Counted from the first letter of the stretch, positions 16,909 through 25,830 are shown. The stretch: DNA of 64,000 nucleotides from Halanaeroarchaeum sp. HSR-CO (GCF_024972755.1 NZ_CP087724.1:1364001-1428000), one strand, 5' to 3'. Program-made: numbers and translations. Notes: generated by a model not told the origin, from the letters alone.

Positions 16909-17748
16909 CTATCGGAGATCGACACCGTTCCCACGCAGCGCACGAATCTCACTTCGGACCGATGCGCTGACGAGTTGACGGAACCTGTCCGGTTCGGCAT
17001 CCAGGGTCGCTCGAAGATTGGCGAAATCGACGCGAGCGATCCGATCGACCAACCGATCCGCGATGATGTCGACGTCGACGGTGTCGACAGTGGCATTGAG
17101 CCGGTCGAGTTCTGTCCGCAGGTTGCATGACACTGCATCGTCCACGGTAGTGGCGACGTCGGACGTGGGCGCGGTGGCGGATGGCTCGTCGTCCGGGGGG
17201 AACAGAACCGCTCTCCCCCCAGCTTTGTTTCGAACGATAATCCCGGCCGCGGCGCCATCTCGCCAGTGCGAGTTTGGCATCTCCTGTGCAGTGGCGTCGA
17301 ATTCGCGGGCCGGCAATTCCTTCCTGAACGCCGGTATCGGTGTCAGTCCGATAGTGTCGAAGACCCGCTCTGCCACGTCCGGTGAAACGAACCGCCCCTC
17401 GTTTTCAGCCCAGATATCCAGGCCGATGAACGGCGACAGCGCGTTCCAGTCGTACTCGATACCTTCGTACCGAGTGGCGATTCCGTAGAACACGAACTGT
17501 GAAACGTCGTCCACACCCGCGCGGAGGCCATCTCGATCGAGTCTGTCCCTGACGAATCCCACCGCCCGTCGAAGTGACAGCGGGGTGGTATCGAAGATCA
17601 TTCCCTCGGTTCCGAACGTCAGCAGTCCTGATTCGTCCATCGAGAACGCGATCACGGGCCCCGTAGCATATTCCAGAAGCCATAGATGGCCACTATCGAG
17701 GACACCCCCGTCGTCATCGACGGGTGGGAGCGGAGGATATGGTCGCAT
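16909..17748 (-). CDS. RNA/DNA-ligase-like nucleotidyltransferase fold, catalytic Lys missing
   Basis: This 279-residue protein has the segment order of small ATP-dependent polynucleotide ligases: GHLWLLEYATGPVIAFSMDESGLLTFG, then FYGIATRYEGIEYDWNALSPFIGLDIW, then AAGIIVRNKAGGRAVLF, corresponding to motifs I, III/IIIa and IV. Motif I, normally E-K-x-D-G with the adenylated lysine, reads E-Y-A-T-G, so both Lys and Asp are gone. The start at 17748 avoids an N-terminal extension that is merely antisense to the neighbouring gene. The C-terminal 90 residues are helical and charged. It may be a non-catalytic RNA/DNA-binding relative. The family link is by recognition, not by search. Confidence 0.6.
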   Translation of the reverse strand: MRPYPPLPPVDDDGGVLDSGHLWLLEYATGPVIAFSMDESGLLTFGTEGMIFDTTPLSLRRAVGFVRDRLDRDGLRAGVDDVSQFVFYGIATRYEGIEYDWNALSPFIGLDIWAENEGRFVSPDVAERVFDTIGLTPIPAFRKELPAREFDATAQEMPNSHWRDGAAAGIIVRNKAGGRAVLFPPDDEPSATAPTSDVATTVDDAVSCNLRTELDRLNATVDTVDVDIIADRLVDRIARVDFANLRATLDAEPDRFRQLVSASVRSEIRALRGNGVDLR

Positions 17749-17907
17749 CGAGATTACCTGATTGGCGGAAAAGGGAGGGGGGAGTATGTAATGGTTTTGG
17801 GCGTCGTCGATAGCTGGGCCCAGTGGCAGAAAACCGGGTCCGTTCGCGAGCCTCTGCTTGTCCGTGCACGGCCGATGGTCCACGGACCCCGCACACCTGT
17901 CGGAAAC

Positions 17908-17917
17908 AATTATTAAG
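17908..17917 (+). promoter_or_regulatory. TATA box of the AsnC-domain gene
   Basis: AATTATTAAG is centred 29 bases before the ATG at 17941, indicating a leaderless message. Confidence 0.55.
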
Positions 17918-17940
17918 CCAGCTGATGTATCTCTCGTGGG

Positions 17941-18171
17941 ATGCCCAAAGCCTACGTCACCATCGTCACCTCGGCGAAGATGTCTCCCGAGGTCGTCGAC
18001 CGTCTCGAGGCGGTCGATGCGGTCCTCGAGGCCCACATCGTCGCCGGCGATTTCGACATCATCGCCGAACTCGACGCGAGTGAAACGAAGGACCTTCTCC
18101 CGGTCGTAACGAGACGTATCCAGGGGATAGAGGGTGTCGGTCATACCCGGACGTACATCGTCCTCGATTGA
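17941..18171 (+). CDS. stand-alone Lrp/AsnC effector (RAM) domain protein
   Basis: This 76-residue protein is only the regulator-of-amino-acid-metabolism domain: AYVTIVTSAKMSPEVVDRLEAVDAV, HIVAGDFDIIAELDASETKDL, RRIQGIEGVGHTRTYIVL. This is the alpha-beta sandwich that binds amino acids and oligomerises in Lrp/AsnC proteins. There is no helix-turn-helix, so it probably modulates full-length Lrp proteins by forming mixed oligomers. It is expressed from its own leaderless promoter and reads away from the ligase-like gene. Confidence 0.88.
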   Translation: MPKAYVTIVTSAKMSPEVVDRLEAVDAVLEAHIVAGDFDIIAELDASETKDLLPVVTRRIQGIEGVGHTRTYIVLD

Positions 18172-18206
18172 CGGAACTCGACGGGTCCCGTCGTGTTCGG
18201 CGACCG

Positions 18207-18216
18207 ATATTTATTT
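18207..18216 (+). promoter_or_regulatory. TATA box of the histidine kinase gene
   Basis: ATATTTATTT is centred about 30 bases before the ATG at 18242 and supports that start over the upstream in-frame codons. Confidence 0.55.
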
Positions 18217-18241
18217 ACTGATTGCACAACACCCTCTGGCA

Positions 18242-20017
18242 ATGGGCGGGGCGCAAACGATCGCATACGTCGCCGGGGACGGTGTCGCCCTCGCAACATC
18301 GATCGAGAGGGTCAGTGACGATCTGACGGTACGCCCGCTGGATTCGCCAGGAGCAATTACGACGTCGGAGATATCGGACCTCGACTACGTTCTCCTCGAA
18401 CATACTCCCTCCTCCCTCGACGCGTTCGAAAATCTCGACAAACTCCGTGACTGGGGGGAGGAGTTTCCGATCGTGCTTCTCACGCGAGAACACGATGCAG
18501 ACGTCGCCGCCCGGGCCGTCAACGCTGGGTTCGACGGATACGTCCATTGGCAAGATGGGGCGCGAGAAACGGCGTCGGCCGTCCTCGACGTCCTGAATTC
18601 CGTGGAGGAGAAGCGTTCGCAGACCGATCGGAAACGAAGACTTGAACGCTACGAGACCATCGTCGAGGTATCGGGGGATCCGGTGTACACGCTCGATGAG
18701 GACGGCATCGTCACCTTCGCGAACGAAGCACTGGCGACCATGACGGGTCACGACCTGGACGAGATCATCGGTCACCACGTCTCGGAGATGATGAAAGACG
18801 AGCACGTCGCACGGGGTACCGCACTCATCAAAGAGATACTCGACGCAGAAGACCTCTCCTGGGGCACCTTCGAGATGGACGTAGAGACGGTGGGGGGCGA
18901 GACCCTGACGTGCGAGAATCACGTTGCCCTCCTGCCGTACGAGGAGTCGTTCAGAGGAACGGTCGGCATTCTTCGTGACGTGACCGATCGCAAGCGTCGA
19001 GAAGCGGTGCTCCAAGAGGAGCGTGACCGTCTGAACGCGGTCTTCGAGACCATTCCGGAACCCATCGTTCACGTCCGGTTCGAGGGAGAAGAGCCGATCG
19101 TCGAGGACGTCAACACGTCGTTCGTCGAGACGTTCGGGATGGCTGTCGAGGACCTGAACGAACAGTCGATCAACGACGTCATCGTTCCGGAATCCGTTCT
19201 CGATGAGGCCAAGGCCATCGACGCGTCAGCCGATACGACCGATTTCGTCGAACGAACGGTACAGCGGAAGACGGTCGATGGAGTCCGGGACTTCGTCCTC
19301 CGTGCAACGAGATTCGACGTCAGCGACGGCGATCGGGAGTCGATCGTCGCGTATCTCGACATCACCGAGCAGAAAGAGCGTGAGCGCGATCTGGAACGGC
19401 AGAACGAACGACTCGACCAATTCGCCAGCGTCGTCTCGCACGACCTGCGGAATCCATTGAACGTGGCATCGGGACGGGTCGAACTGGCCCGGGAGGACTG
19501 TGACTCACCTCACCTCTCGGACGTCGCGACCGCCCTGAACCGGATGGAGGGATTGATACAGAACCTGCTCACACTCGCGAAATACGGTGATCCAGTCACC
19601 GACGAGGTGGCATTGAGCCTCGAGTCCATCGCTCGAGCGAGCTGGGAGAGCGTCGACACGGGTGCGGGGGCGACACTCGAGGTGGCCGCTGACTGGGCGT
19701 TCGTCGGTAATCACGCCCGCGTGCAGAGTCTCTTCGAGAACCTCTTTCGAAACGCGATCGATCACTGTGGCGACGCCGTCTCCGTCCGGGTGACACCGAT
19801 AGATAGTGGGTTCGCGATCGAGGACGACGGACCGGGGTTACCGGACGACGATATCGACGTGTTCGAAGGCGGAGTGTCGACCGACCCCGACGGGACGGGC
19901 TTCGGGTTGCATATCGTGGCCGAGATCGTCGAGGCACATGGATGGACGATCTCGACGGCGAGCGGGATCAACGGGGGAGCCCGGTTCGAGATAACCGGTG
20001 TCGAAACCCCTTCGTAA
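18242..20017 (+). CDS. PAS-PAS sensor histidine kinase with degenerate receiver
   Basis: This 591-residue soluble kinase has no membrane helix. Residues 1-120 resemble a receiver domain, but the usual phospho-acceptor Asp is replaced by Glu (DYVLLEHTPSS). PAS 1 (about 135-255, YTLDEDGIVTFANEALATMTG) and PAS 2 (about 268-385) follow. The dimerisation domain has phospho-acceptor His400 in SVVSHDLRNPLN. The HATPase domain has the N box (LFENLFRNAIDHCG) and G boxes (EDDGPGLP, GTGFGLHIVAEI). It likely senses a cytosolic signal. No cognate response regulator is adjacent. Confidence 0.92.
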   Translation: MGGAQTIAYVAGDGVALATSIERVSDDLTVRPLDSPGAITTSEISDLDYVLLEHTPSSLDAFENLDKLRDWGEEFPIVLLTREHDADVAARAVNAGFDGYVHWQDGARETASAVLDVLNSVEEKRSQTDRKRRLERYETIVEVSGDPVYTLDEDGIVTFANEALATMTGHDLDEIIGHHVSEMMKDEHVARGTALIKEILDAEDLSWGTFEMDVETVGGETLTCENHVALLPYEESFRGTVGILRDVTDRKRREAVLQEERDRLNAVFETIPEPIVHVRFEGEEPIVEDVNTSFVETFGMAVEDLNEQSINDVIVPESVLDEAKAIDASADTTDFVERTVQRKTVDGVRDFVLRATRFDVSDGDRESIVAYLDITEQKERERDLERQNERLDQFASVVSHDLRNPLNVASGRVELAREDCDSPHLSDVATALNRMEGLIQNLLTLAKYGDPVTDEVALSLESIARASWESVDTGAGATLEVAADWAFVGNHARVQSLFENLFRNAIDHCGDAVSVRVTPIDSGFAIEDDGPGLPDDDIDVFEGGVSTDPDGTGFGLHIVAEIVEAHGWTISTASGINGGARFEITGVETPS

Positions 20018-20037
20018 GGCGGTCCGCTAGGAACGGT

Positions 20038-20406
20038 ATGGGCGACGACGCCGACGTCGATGGACTCCTGCAGGTGACGGACGACGGGACCGTCCCGGCT
20101 CCCGACTGGTACGCGGCGTACGAGGGCCCCGTCGAGATCGTTACGCCTGCGTTCTCGATCGTCATCGAGAGCCGGGATACGGTGAACGATTCGCCGCGGA
20201 AACTCGCTGGTGAAATTGCACCGTTTCCAATGGATACCGACGCTTGGCATCGATACGGTACTGTGGAGGGCAAGGGACTCGACAAAGAGACCGCCGATAA
20301 GACGGCACGGACGCATCCAGACAAGATCCTCTTCGAGCTGTCGGACGAGCAACGGCTGTATCGGATCGCGGGATTGACGTCCATCGAGGCGCGCCGAGAC
20401 TGCTGA
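20038..20406 (+). CDS. conserved hypothetical acidic protein
   Basis: This 122-residue soluble protein begins 20 bases after the kinase stop. It has GTVPAPDWYAAYEGPVEIV, SIVIESRDTVNDSP, and a C-terminal strand FELSDEQRLYRIAGLTSIEARRD. I do not recognise the family and see no catalytic motif or membrane segment. Close spacing suggests cotranscription with the kinase. Confidence 0.6.
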   Translation: MGDDADVDGLLQVTDDGTVPAPDWYAAYEGPVEIVTPAFSIVIESRDTVNDSPRKLAGEIAPFPMDTDAWHRYGTVEGKGLDKETADKTARTHPDKILFELSDEQRLYRIAGLTSIEARRDC

Positions 20407-20473
20407 CTCGGCGGGCCAACAGCAGTTCGTGGATATCGGAGCGCTCAAGGTGGTCCAATCGACCTATAGAAGT

Positions 20474-20902
20474 ATGTCTGGTGATTTTGTCGACTCGATT
20501 GCGTGTCTGTACTCCGCGACCGTGACCGAATCGGACGGTTCCTACGTTGTAGAGGTCCCAGAACGGGAGATTAAACTCGGCGATGTCGATCCCGAAAGTA
20601 CGGTTCGTGTGGCGATACTTCGAGACGATTCGGACGATACTGCGACGCCACAACCATCTCCTTCGGCGTCCCGGCAACCGGCAGAGCACCCGGAACCGCC
20701 GGTGGAAGAAGGGGATGTGCGTGAGGTGACCATCGAGAGCACCGGTGATCAGGGAGATGGCATCGCGAAGGTCGACCGTGGATTCGTCGTCATCGTCCCC
20801 GGGGCGAGACCTGGCGACGACGTGACGGTGGAGATAGAGTCGGTGCAGCCGAACTACGCCGTTGCCAACGTGGTCGGAGACGAATCCGCCGCCACCTGGT
20901 GA
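20474..20902 (+). CDS. TRAM domain RNA-binding protein
   Basis: This 142-residue protein starts with LYSATVTESDGSYVVEVPEREIKLGDV, a strand pair common to haloarchaeal TRAM proteins. A Pro/Ser-rich linker (about residues 60-82) follows, and then a TRAM domain with GDVREVTIESTGDQGDGIAKVDRGFVVIVPGARPGDDVTVEI. TRAM is an OB-like RNA-binding fold; small archaeal TRAM proteins act as RNA chaperones. The start at 20474 gives the family N-terminus, while the longer frame from 20429 adds unlikely residues. Confidence 0.85.
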   Translation: MSGDFVDSIACLYSATVTESDGSYVVEVPEREIKLGDVDPESTVRVAILRDDSDDTATPQPSPSASRQPAEHPEPPVEEGDVREVTIESTGDQGDGIAKVDRGFVVIVPGARPGDDVTVEIESVQPNYAVANVVGDESAATW

Positions 20903-21001
20903 AGCGATTCGGTCCCGGCTTTCCGCATCACTCGTGAGTGGATACGACGCTGCGGCGCTCCCGCTTTGGCTTCTCCTTCCGGTCTCCGTGTACTGTCAGT
21001 C

Positions 21002-22315
21002 TCACAAAACCGTCTCGGCGGTTCGCTTCCCATCCACGATCCGACCGACGATTCCGGCTCGACTCGTGTAACTCGAACAGATCGCGATACCATCCGGAAT
21101 CGAGAGCTCGTCCAGCGCCGCCCACGATCGGTCGTATGCAGGCATTCCGGGCCGGAGGACCTCGACGGAGAGCGGACTCGCCGAAGAACCGGTGATGGAC
21201 TCGAACTCCAGTGCCGCCTTCTCACCGATCGTCTTCTCGTCTCGTGCAAGGAGGTCCGTGTCGCCGCTCCCGACGTAGGACGTGTAGATGCCCTCTCGGT
21301 CGAGCATACTGTGATTCCACGTACTCCCGTTGGTGATGAACCCGTCGTCGATGACGTGGAAGCCGTGGCCTTCGCGGTCGTACCCCGATTCGAGGTGGAC
21401 CACCCCGATGGGATTGTACGTGAACCGGTCGAGTGTCCTCGCGACCGACCCATCGATACGCTCCAGCAACGAGGCAGCCGTCGGCGCCGGTGTGGTCACG
21501 ACGACCGAATCGACGCTGTAGCCGCCGTCGTCGGTGAGGATGGTGAACCCGTCCCCGTCCCGTTCGAGTGCCGTCACGGGAGTGTCGAGATGGATGTCGT
21601 CTGCGTGCGTCTCGTAGATGGCGTTCGGGAGTGTCTGCAGTCCGTCCTCGAAGGTGACGATCGGCGGTGTCTCCACACCCTCGAGGAGACGTTTGGCGAC
21701 GTACAGTAGAATGCTACCGTCGATACCCACGTGCTCAAGGGCCCGACCCAGCGAGTATTCCACGTACATATCCGCCGGATCGGTGCCGTAGAGACCACTG
21801 TACAGGGGGGCCATGAACCGGTCTGCAGCTTCAGTTCCGAATTTCCGCCCGAGGAACTCGCTCACCGTCTCGTCGGGTTTCGCCGGTCCGGTCAGTGGCT
21901 CGGCGAGGATTCGGGCCTTCCCGCGCCACGACAGCAGATCGGTGCGGAGCGCCGTATCGACCGACAGTGGCATCGGTCGGAGTTCGCCCTCGTAGTAGGC
22001 GAACAGAGGCTGGTCGTCGTGACCGAACCGGAGAGCGTCGCGGAGCTCGTACTCATCGACGAGCGTTTCGACGGGTTTCGACAACCGCAACCGCTGGGGA
22101 CCGAACTCGATGACCCGTCCATCGACCGTCGTCGATCCGACCACGCCGCCTGGGCGCGCCGATGCTTCGAACACCGTAACGTCGGCGCCGCGATTTGTCA
22201 GATAATGTGTCGCAGCGAGTCCCGACATACCGGCGCCGATGACACCGACGTTCGGCCGACGCGTCCCGGATACGTCCGACGATATCGTGGCAGTATGGGT
22301 GTCGTCGGGGTACAC
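21002..22315 (-). CDS. hemG: protoporphyrinogen oxidase (HemY/HemG-type flavoprotein)
   Basis: This 437-residue FAD amine-oxidase family enzyme oxidises protoporphyrinogen IX to protoporphyrin IX in heme synthesis. The FAD dinucleotide motif is VGVIGAGMSGLAATHYLTNRGADVTVFEA (from about residue 22), and the substrate region begins GFGPQRLRL-like (EFGPQRLRLSKP). The C-terminal FAD contact is CSSYTSRAGIVGRIVDGKRTAE. The fold uses oxygen as electron acceptor, so the host makes heme in the presence of oxygen or uses another acceptor. A related activity such as coproporphyrinogen oxidation cannot be excluded. Confidence 0.85.
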   Translation of the reverse strand: MYPDDTHTATISSDVSGTRRPNVGVIGAGMSGLAATHYLTNRGADVTVFEASARPGGVVGSTTVDGRVIEFGPQRLRLSKPVETLVDEYELRDALRFGHDDQPLFAYYEGELRPMPLSVDTALRTDLLSWRGKARILAEPLTGPAKPDETVSEFLGRKFGTEAADRFMAPLYSGLYGTDPADMYVEYSLGRALEHVGIDGSILLYVAKRLLEGVETPPIVTFEDGLQTLPNAIYETHADDIHLDTPVTALERDGDGFTILTDDGGYSVDSVVVTTPAPTAASLLERIDGSVARTLDRFTYNPIGVVHLESGYDREGHGFHVIDDGFITNGSTWNHSMLDREGIYTSYVGSGDTDLLARDEKTIGEKAALEFESITGSSASPLSVEVLRPGMPAYDRSWAALDELSIPDGIAICSSYTSRAGIVGRIVDGKRTAETVL

Positions 22316-22488
22316 ATTCGACGCTACGCAACCACGCTATTAATTCGCGTTGAAACTCGACCCGCGCGTTCACCTGATCGTGGACCGTTCGGCGGGAGAA
22401 ACAGCGGCGAAAAACGGTGATCGACTGTGTTGACCGATCACCGGGTGGTGGATTGGGTGCCGAGTGGGTTGGTCTGCCGACCGACGGG

Positions 22489-22581
22489 TTATTGCTCGTC
22501 GGAGACGGCCTGGCCGCACTCCGAACACATCGTGCAATCGTGGACCGATACCATCGTGGCGCCGCATCGTGGACAGGTCAT
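22489..22581 (-). CDS. 30-residue CPxCG-type zinc-finger protein
   Basis: This very small protein carries two cysteine knuckles, TCPRCGATM and CTMCSECGQAV, the layout of the small CPxCG-related zinc-finger proteins that are common in haloarchaea. A TATA-like GACATTTA (minus strand, 22610-22617) lies about 32 bases upstream of this ATG, supporting this short start over the long N-terminal frame beginning at 22740. The frame is open from 22740, so a longer protein is possible. Function is unknown; such proteins are often involved in protein or RNA contacts. Confidence 0.55.
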   Translation of the reverse strand: MTCPRCGATMVSVHDCTMCSECGQAVSDEQ

Positions 22582-22736
22582 GGACAGTTGGACATGGCCG
22601 ACGCGTGGGTAAATGTCTTTCTCCTTATTGGAAAGCAAAATAGGTGATAGACGGTCCAAGAATGATGATATTGCGGGATGAGTCGGGTTCGACATACGTC
22701 GATAGTACACGGATAACGACTCACATTCTACCGGAC

Positions 22737-23606
22737 TCACTCGGATTCGACGGGGCGGCGTGTGACCAGTATAGGACGGTCTGCGGTCCGGATGGACCGC
22801 TCGGAGACACTTCCGAGGAAGGTGCGTTCGAACGCCCCCTTGCCGTGTGATCCGAGGACGATGAGATCGATGTCGTGATTCGTCGCGTACGCGCCGATCT
22901 CTTCGTGGGGACTGCCTGGACAGACCTCGGTGACGGTTGCGAGTCCAGTCCCTTCGACCGTCTCTTCGAGGTCCGCGAGTGCCCGTTCTCCCGATCGGGT
23001 GAGCGACTCCTCGACGAGCTGATTGCGAGTGAACGCAACATCGACGACGTAGAGGCCGTGGATCGTCGCGTCGAACTGCGTCGCGATATCGACGGCCGTC
23101 TCGGTCGCGTGAATCGCGTCGTCACTACCGTCCGTGGCGACCAGGAGATCCGAATACCGGTCCTCGATCGGGGGTGCGTCTGTAGGGACGGTGAGTACCG
23201 GCCGCTGTGATTGCCTGATCACCGATTCGGTCACGCTACCAAGCAGGAGACGCGAAACTCCACTTCGGCCGTGGGTTCCCATGACCACCAAGTCGACGTC
23301 GTGTTCGTCTGCATAGGACGATATTCGATGGGCAGGTCGCCCTTCGAGTAGTGCAGTCGTGACAGCGACTTCCTGCGTCCCGCAGTGGTCCTCGACGGTT
23401 TCGAGCGCCGTTTCGCCCTCCTGTTCTAAAGCCGTCATGACGGATTCGCTATCCACCCCGCCTTCGAAATCCGCGGCGTACGTTACGTTCAAGACGTACA
23501 GTCCGTGAACGGTCGCGTCGTACGCGCTGGCAAGTAACGTCGCGTGTTCGAGTGCCCGTTCGGCGTTCTCGCTCCCATCAGTCGGGACTAGAATGTCATC
23601 GAACAT
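22737..23606 (-). CDS. tandem-domain universal stress protein
   Basis: This 289-residue protein is made of two UspA domains. Domain 1 (about 1-145) starts FDDILVPTDGSENAERALEHA and ends GTHGRSGVSRLLLGSVTESVIRQ. Domain 2 (about 150-289) starts YSDLLVATDGSDDAIHATETAV and ends GSHGKGAFERTFLGSVSERSIR. Both nucleotide loops are intact. The ATG at 23606 is used because it gives the standard first strand; a TTG six codons upstream is also in frame. A TTTATTA box (about 23636) lies 33 bases upstream on the minus strand. Confidence 0.9.
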   Translation of the reverse strand: MFDDILVPTDGSENAERALEHATLLASAYDATVHGLYVLNVTYAADFEGGVDSESVMTALEQEGETALETVEDHCGTQEVAVTTALLEGRPAHRISSYADEHDVDLVVMGTHGRSGVSRLLLGSVTESVIRQSQRPVLTVPTDAPPIEDRYSDLLVATDGSDDAIHATETAVDIATQFDATIHGLYVVDVAFTRNQLVEESLTRSGERALADLEETVEGTGLATVTEVCPGSPHEEIGAYATNHDIDLIVLGSHGKGAFERTFLGSVSERSIRTADRPILVTRRPVESE

Positions 23607-23888
23607 GTGCTTCAATTTAAACAACTCACGGAGTACTAATAAACGTAGGTGGCGGTTCTCGAATTCCCTCCACGTGACCCAGCAAGATTGGATACCACCC
23701 GAACACTCAAGATGTCGTCAATGTTCGATAGTGTTGGTCCGTGCGCCATCGGTCGACGTGCCCTATCGTCCGGGAGCGCGGACCGTCCGCGACGGGTCGC
23801 TGGCGGTCGTGCGCTTCGACCCGTCGTGATATTCGCCATCTCCGGCGGCAGCGATACTATTAGATGGGTATCGACCGTCTATCCCGGT

Positions 23889-24083
23889 ATGGGAGTGAAA
23901 CGTCTCGTCAAAGCGTTCGCGGCGTTCACCGTCTTCGCGGTGGCTGCATCGACTATCTACCACTACTACGTCGACGGGAAGACACCCTCGTCGGCCATGT
24001 TCCAGGCACTCGACGAGTACACGTCAGTGATGAACGGTTTCGTCACGACGGCACTCGACCTCGCCGACCAGTACCGGAGCTGA
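23889..24083 (+). CDS. small membrane-anchored protein, unknown
   Basis: This 64-residue protein has an N-terminal signal-anchor (VKRLVKAFAAFTVFAVAASTIYHYYV), followed by a soluble segment (SSAMFQALDEYTSVMNGFVTTALDLADQ). An ACTATTA box lies about 30 bases before the ATG at 23889, which supports the short start. The longer frame from 23649 crosses the promoter and is not used. I recall similar tiny proteins in other haloarchaea, but no function is known. Confidence 0.55.
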   Translation: MGVKRLVKAFAAFTVFAVAASTIYHYYVDGKTPSSAMFQALDEYTSVMNGFVTTALDLADQYRS

Positions 24084-24158
24084 CGGCCGATAGCCTGGTC
24101 GGCCCACTTCGTGTGAGATTCAGGAGAACGACGCGGCGCGGCGTCCGCGGCCAGTGCC

Positions 24159-24947
24159 TCAGACGTCTCGCCGTCGGAACCACTCCGCGGCCGCAATCAG
24201 GAGGGTTCCGGCGGCTGCGAGGAGGATGAGTGCCCCTGCGACGTCGTATTCGCTGTTGACGAGTATCTCCGTCGGGTCGAAGTAGTGGGTCGGACTGAAC
24301 AGTCCCAGCCACTCGAAGTCGGAATTGGCCGTGACCGATTCGAGCGTGAACAGAGCGAAGATGATACCGAGGCCCGCCCGTTGCGGGATATCGGAGCGAT
24401 CGAACAGGACCGAGAGGACGAGGCCGATGGCGGCAGTCAGTAGCAGATACGGGATGGAGAACGCGTGGAGGACGACGAGATCGACGAGGGACATCGCTTC
24501 GCCGATGCTGATCACGGCCGCGAGGACGACGACCGGCATGACGAGATTGATGGCGACGATCGGGACCAGCAGAGAGAGGTACTTCTCGACGATGAATCGC
24601 TTTCTCGAGACGGGGGTCGCTAGGATGAGATCGATTCGCCCCGATTCTATCTCACCGGCGACGAGGTCGCCGCCGAGGTACGCGAAATAGAGCCCCATCA
24701 TCAGGACCCAGATGAACTGATACACCTCGACGGAGAGGAACCCCTCGATGGTCGTTATCGCCTCGACGCCGAAACTCGCGACGATGGCATCGGGCAGTGC
24801 CTGGACGTACTCGTCGAAGGCGTCCCCGACGGAGGCGATGGTCGGGAACATGTAGACGAGGACGTAGAGATAGAAACTCAACACCACGATGAGCGTGAGC
24901 GTCCCCCGGGACCGCTGACGGGCCTCGTATTTCAGGATGTCAGTCAT
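24159..24947 (-). CDS. ABC-2-type transporter permease
   Basis: This 262-residue membrane protein has about six transmembrane helices: an N-terminal helix after ILKYEARQRSRGTLTLIVVLSFYLYVLVYMF, a broad loop, then helices such as FIWVLMMGLYFAYLGGDLVAGEIESGRI, the typical ABC-2 cytoplasmic coupling segment. It is the membrane partner of the ATPase encoded just before it; the ATG at 24947 overlaps the ATPase stop by 8 bases and has GGTGA five bases upstream. The substrate is unknown. Confidence 0.85.
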   Translation of the reverse strand: MTDILKYEARQRSRGTLTLIVVLSFYLYVLVYMFPTIASVGDAFDEYVQALPDAIVASFGVEAITTIEGFLSVEVYQFIWVLMMGLYFAYLGGDLVAGEIESGRIDLILATPVSRKRFIVEKYLSLLVPIVAINLVMPVVVLAAVISIGEAMSLVDLVVLHAFSIPYLLLTAAIGLVLSVLFDRSDIPQRAGLGIIFALFTLESVTANSDFEWLGLFSPTHYFDPTEILVNSEYDVAGALILLAAAGTLLIAAAEWFRRRDV

Positions 24948-25824
24948 CCTCGTCACCGTAGTAATGCAAAAATACCTCCTCCAGCGGCGGTTCTTCGATC
25001 TCCATGTCGACGATGGAGTACGCCGAGAGCGTCTCGAGGAGGCGATTGTAATCGCCAGTGAACGTAAAGCGGGTCACTTTGCCCACCTGTTCGACCTCGA
25101 TGATCCCATCGAGATCGAATGCCTCGACGTCGACCGGTTCGTCCGTATTGATCCGGACCCGTTTGCCGCCCTTCCTGAGCAGCGATTCGATGTTCTCTAG
25201 GGCGACGAGTCGTCCGTCCCGAATGATTCCGACCCGGTCGCAAACGCGGCGCACCTCGCCGAGGACGTGAGAGGAGAACAGAACCGTCGTCCCCGCTGCA
25301 CGTTCTGCTCTGAGAAACGAGTTCAACCGCTCCTGCATGAGGGGATCCAGCCCCCGCGTGGGTTCGTCCATCACCACGAGGTCGGGGTCGTGCATGAAGG
25401 TCTGGATGATGCCAAGCATCTGTCGATTGCCGCTGGAGTACTCCCGGATCTTCCGGTCCAGTGGCGGCTGGAAGAGATCCGTCATCTCGTCGAGTCGGTC
25501 GTCCCCTTTGAGGCTCGCCTGGTACTCGAGAAACGAGTGACCCGTCACGGACTCGGTGAAGTGCAATTCGCCCGGGAGGTAGCCGATGTCGCGTTTCGCC
25601 TCTAGCAGGGCGTCCTCATCCCGGATATCCGCTCCGAGGACGGTGGCGGTCCCCTCCGTGGGTGAGAGAAATCCGAGCAGCGTCCGCAACGTCGTCGTCT
25701 TCCCGGCTCCGTTGGGTCCGAGGTAGCCGAAGATCTCCCCCGGCTCGACACTAAACGTGAGGTCGTCGTTCGCGATCGTCTCGCCGAACGCCTTGGTCAG
25801 GCCGGAGACGTCGATTATGGCCAT
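24940..25824 (-). CDS. ABC transporter ATP-binding protein
   Basis: This 294-residue ATPase has Walker A GYLGPNGAGKTTTLRTLLGF, Q-loop, signature EYSSGNRQMLGIIQ (the serine of the usual LSGGQ is retained as SSGN), Walker B DLVVMDEPTRGLDP and the H-loop SSHVLGEV. Regulatory residues follow in the C-terminal third. It pairs with the ABC-2 permease downstream and lies six bases after the NEW3-domain protein, so the three form an exporter operon. Confidence 0.93.
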   Translation of the reverse strand: MAIIDVSGLTKAFGETIANDDLTFSVEPGEIFGYLGPNGAGKTTTLRTLLGFLSPTEGTATVLGADIRDEDALLEAKRDIGYLPGELHFTESVTGHSFLEYQASLKGDDRLDEMTDLFQPPLDRKIREYSSGNRQMLGIIQTFMHDPDLVVMDEPTRGLDPLMQERLNSFLRAERAAGTTVLFSSHVLGEVRRVCDRVGIIRDGRLVALENIESLLRKGGKRVRINTDEPVDVEAFDLDGIIEVEQVGKVTRFTFTGDYNRLLETLSAYSIVDMEIEEPPLEEVFLHYYGDEDD

Positions 25825-25830
25825 GGTAAT

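Noticed and set aside
16909-18144. A 411-codon minus-strand frame with an N-terminal third upstream of 17748.
   Set aside because: The extra part lies opposite the AsnC-domain gene, which has its own promoter and a clear product.
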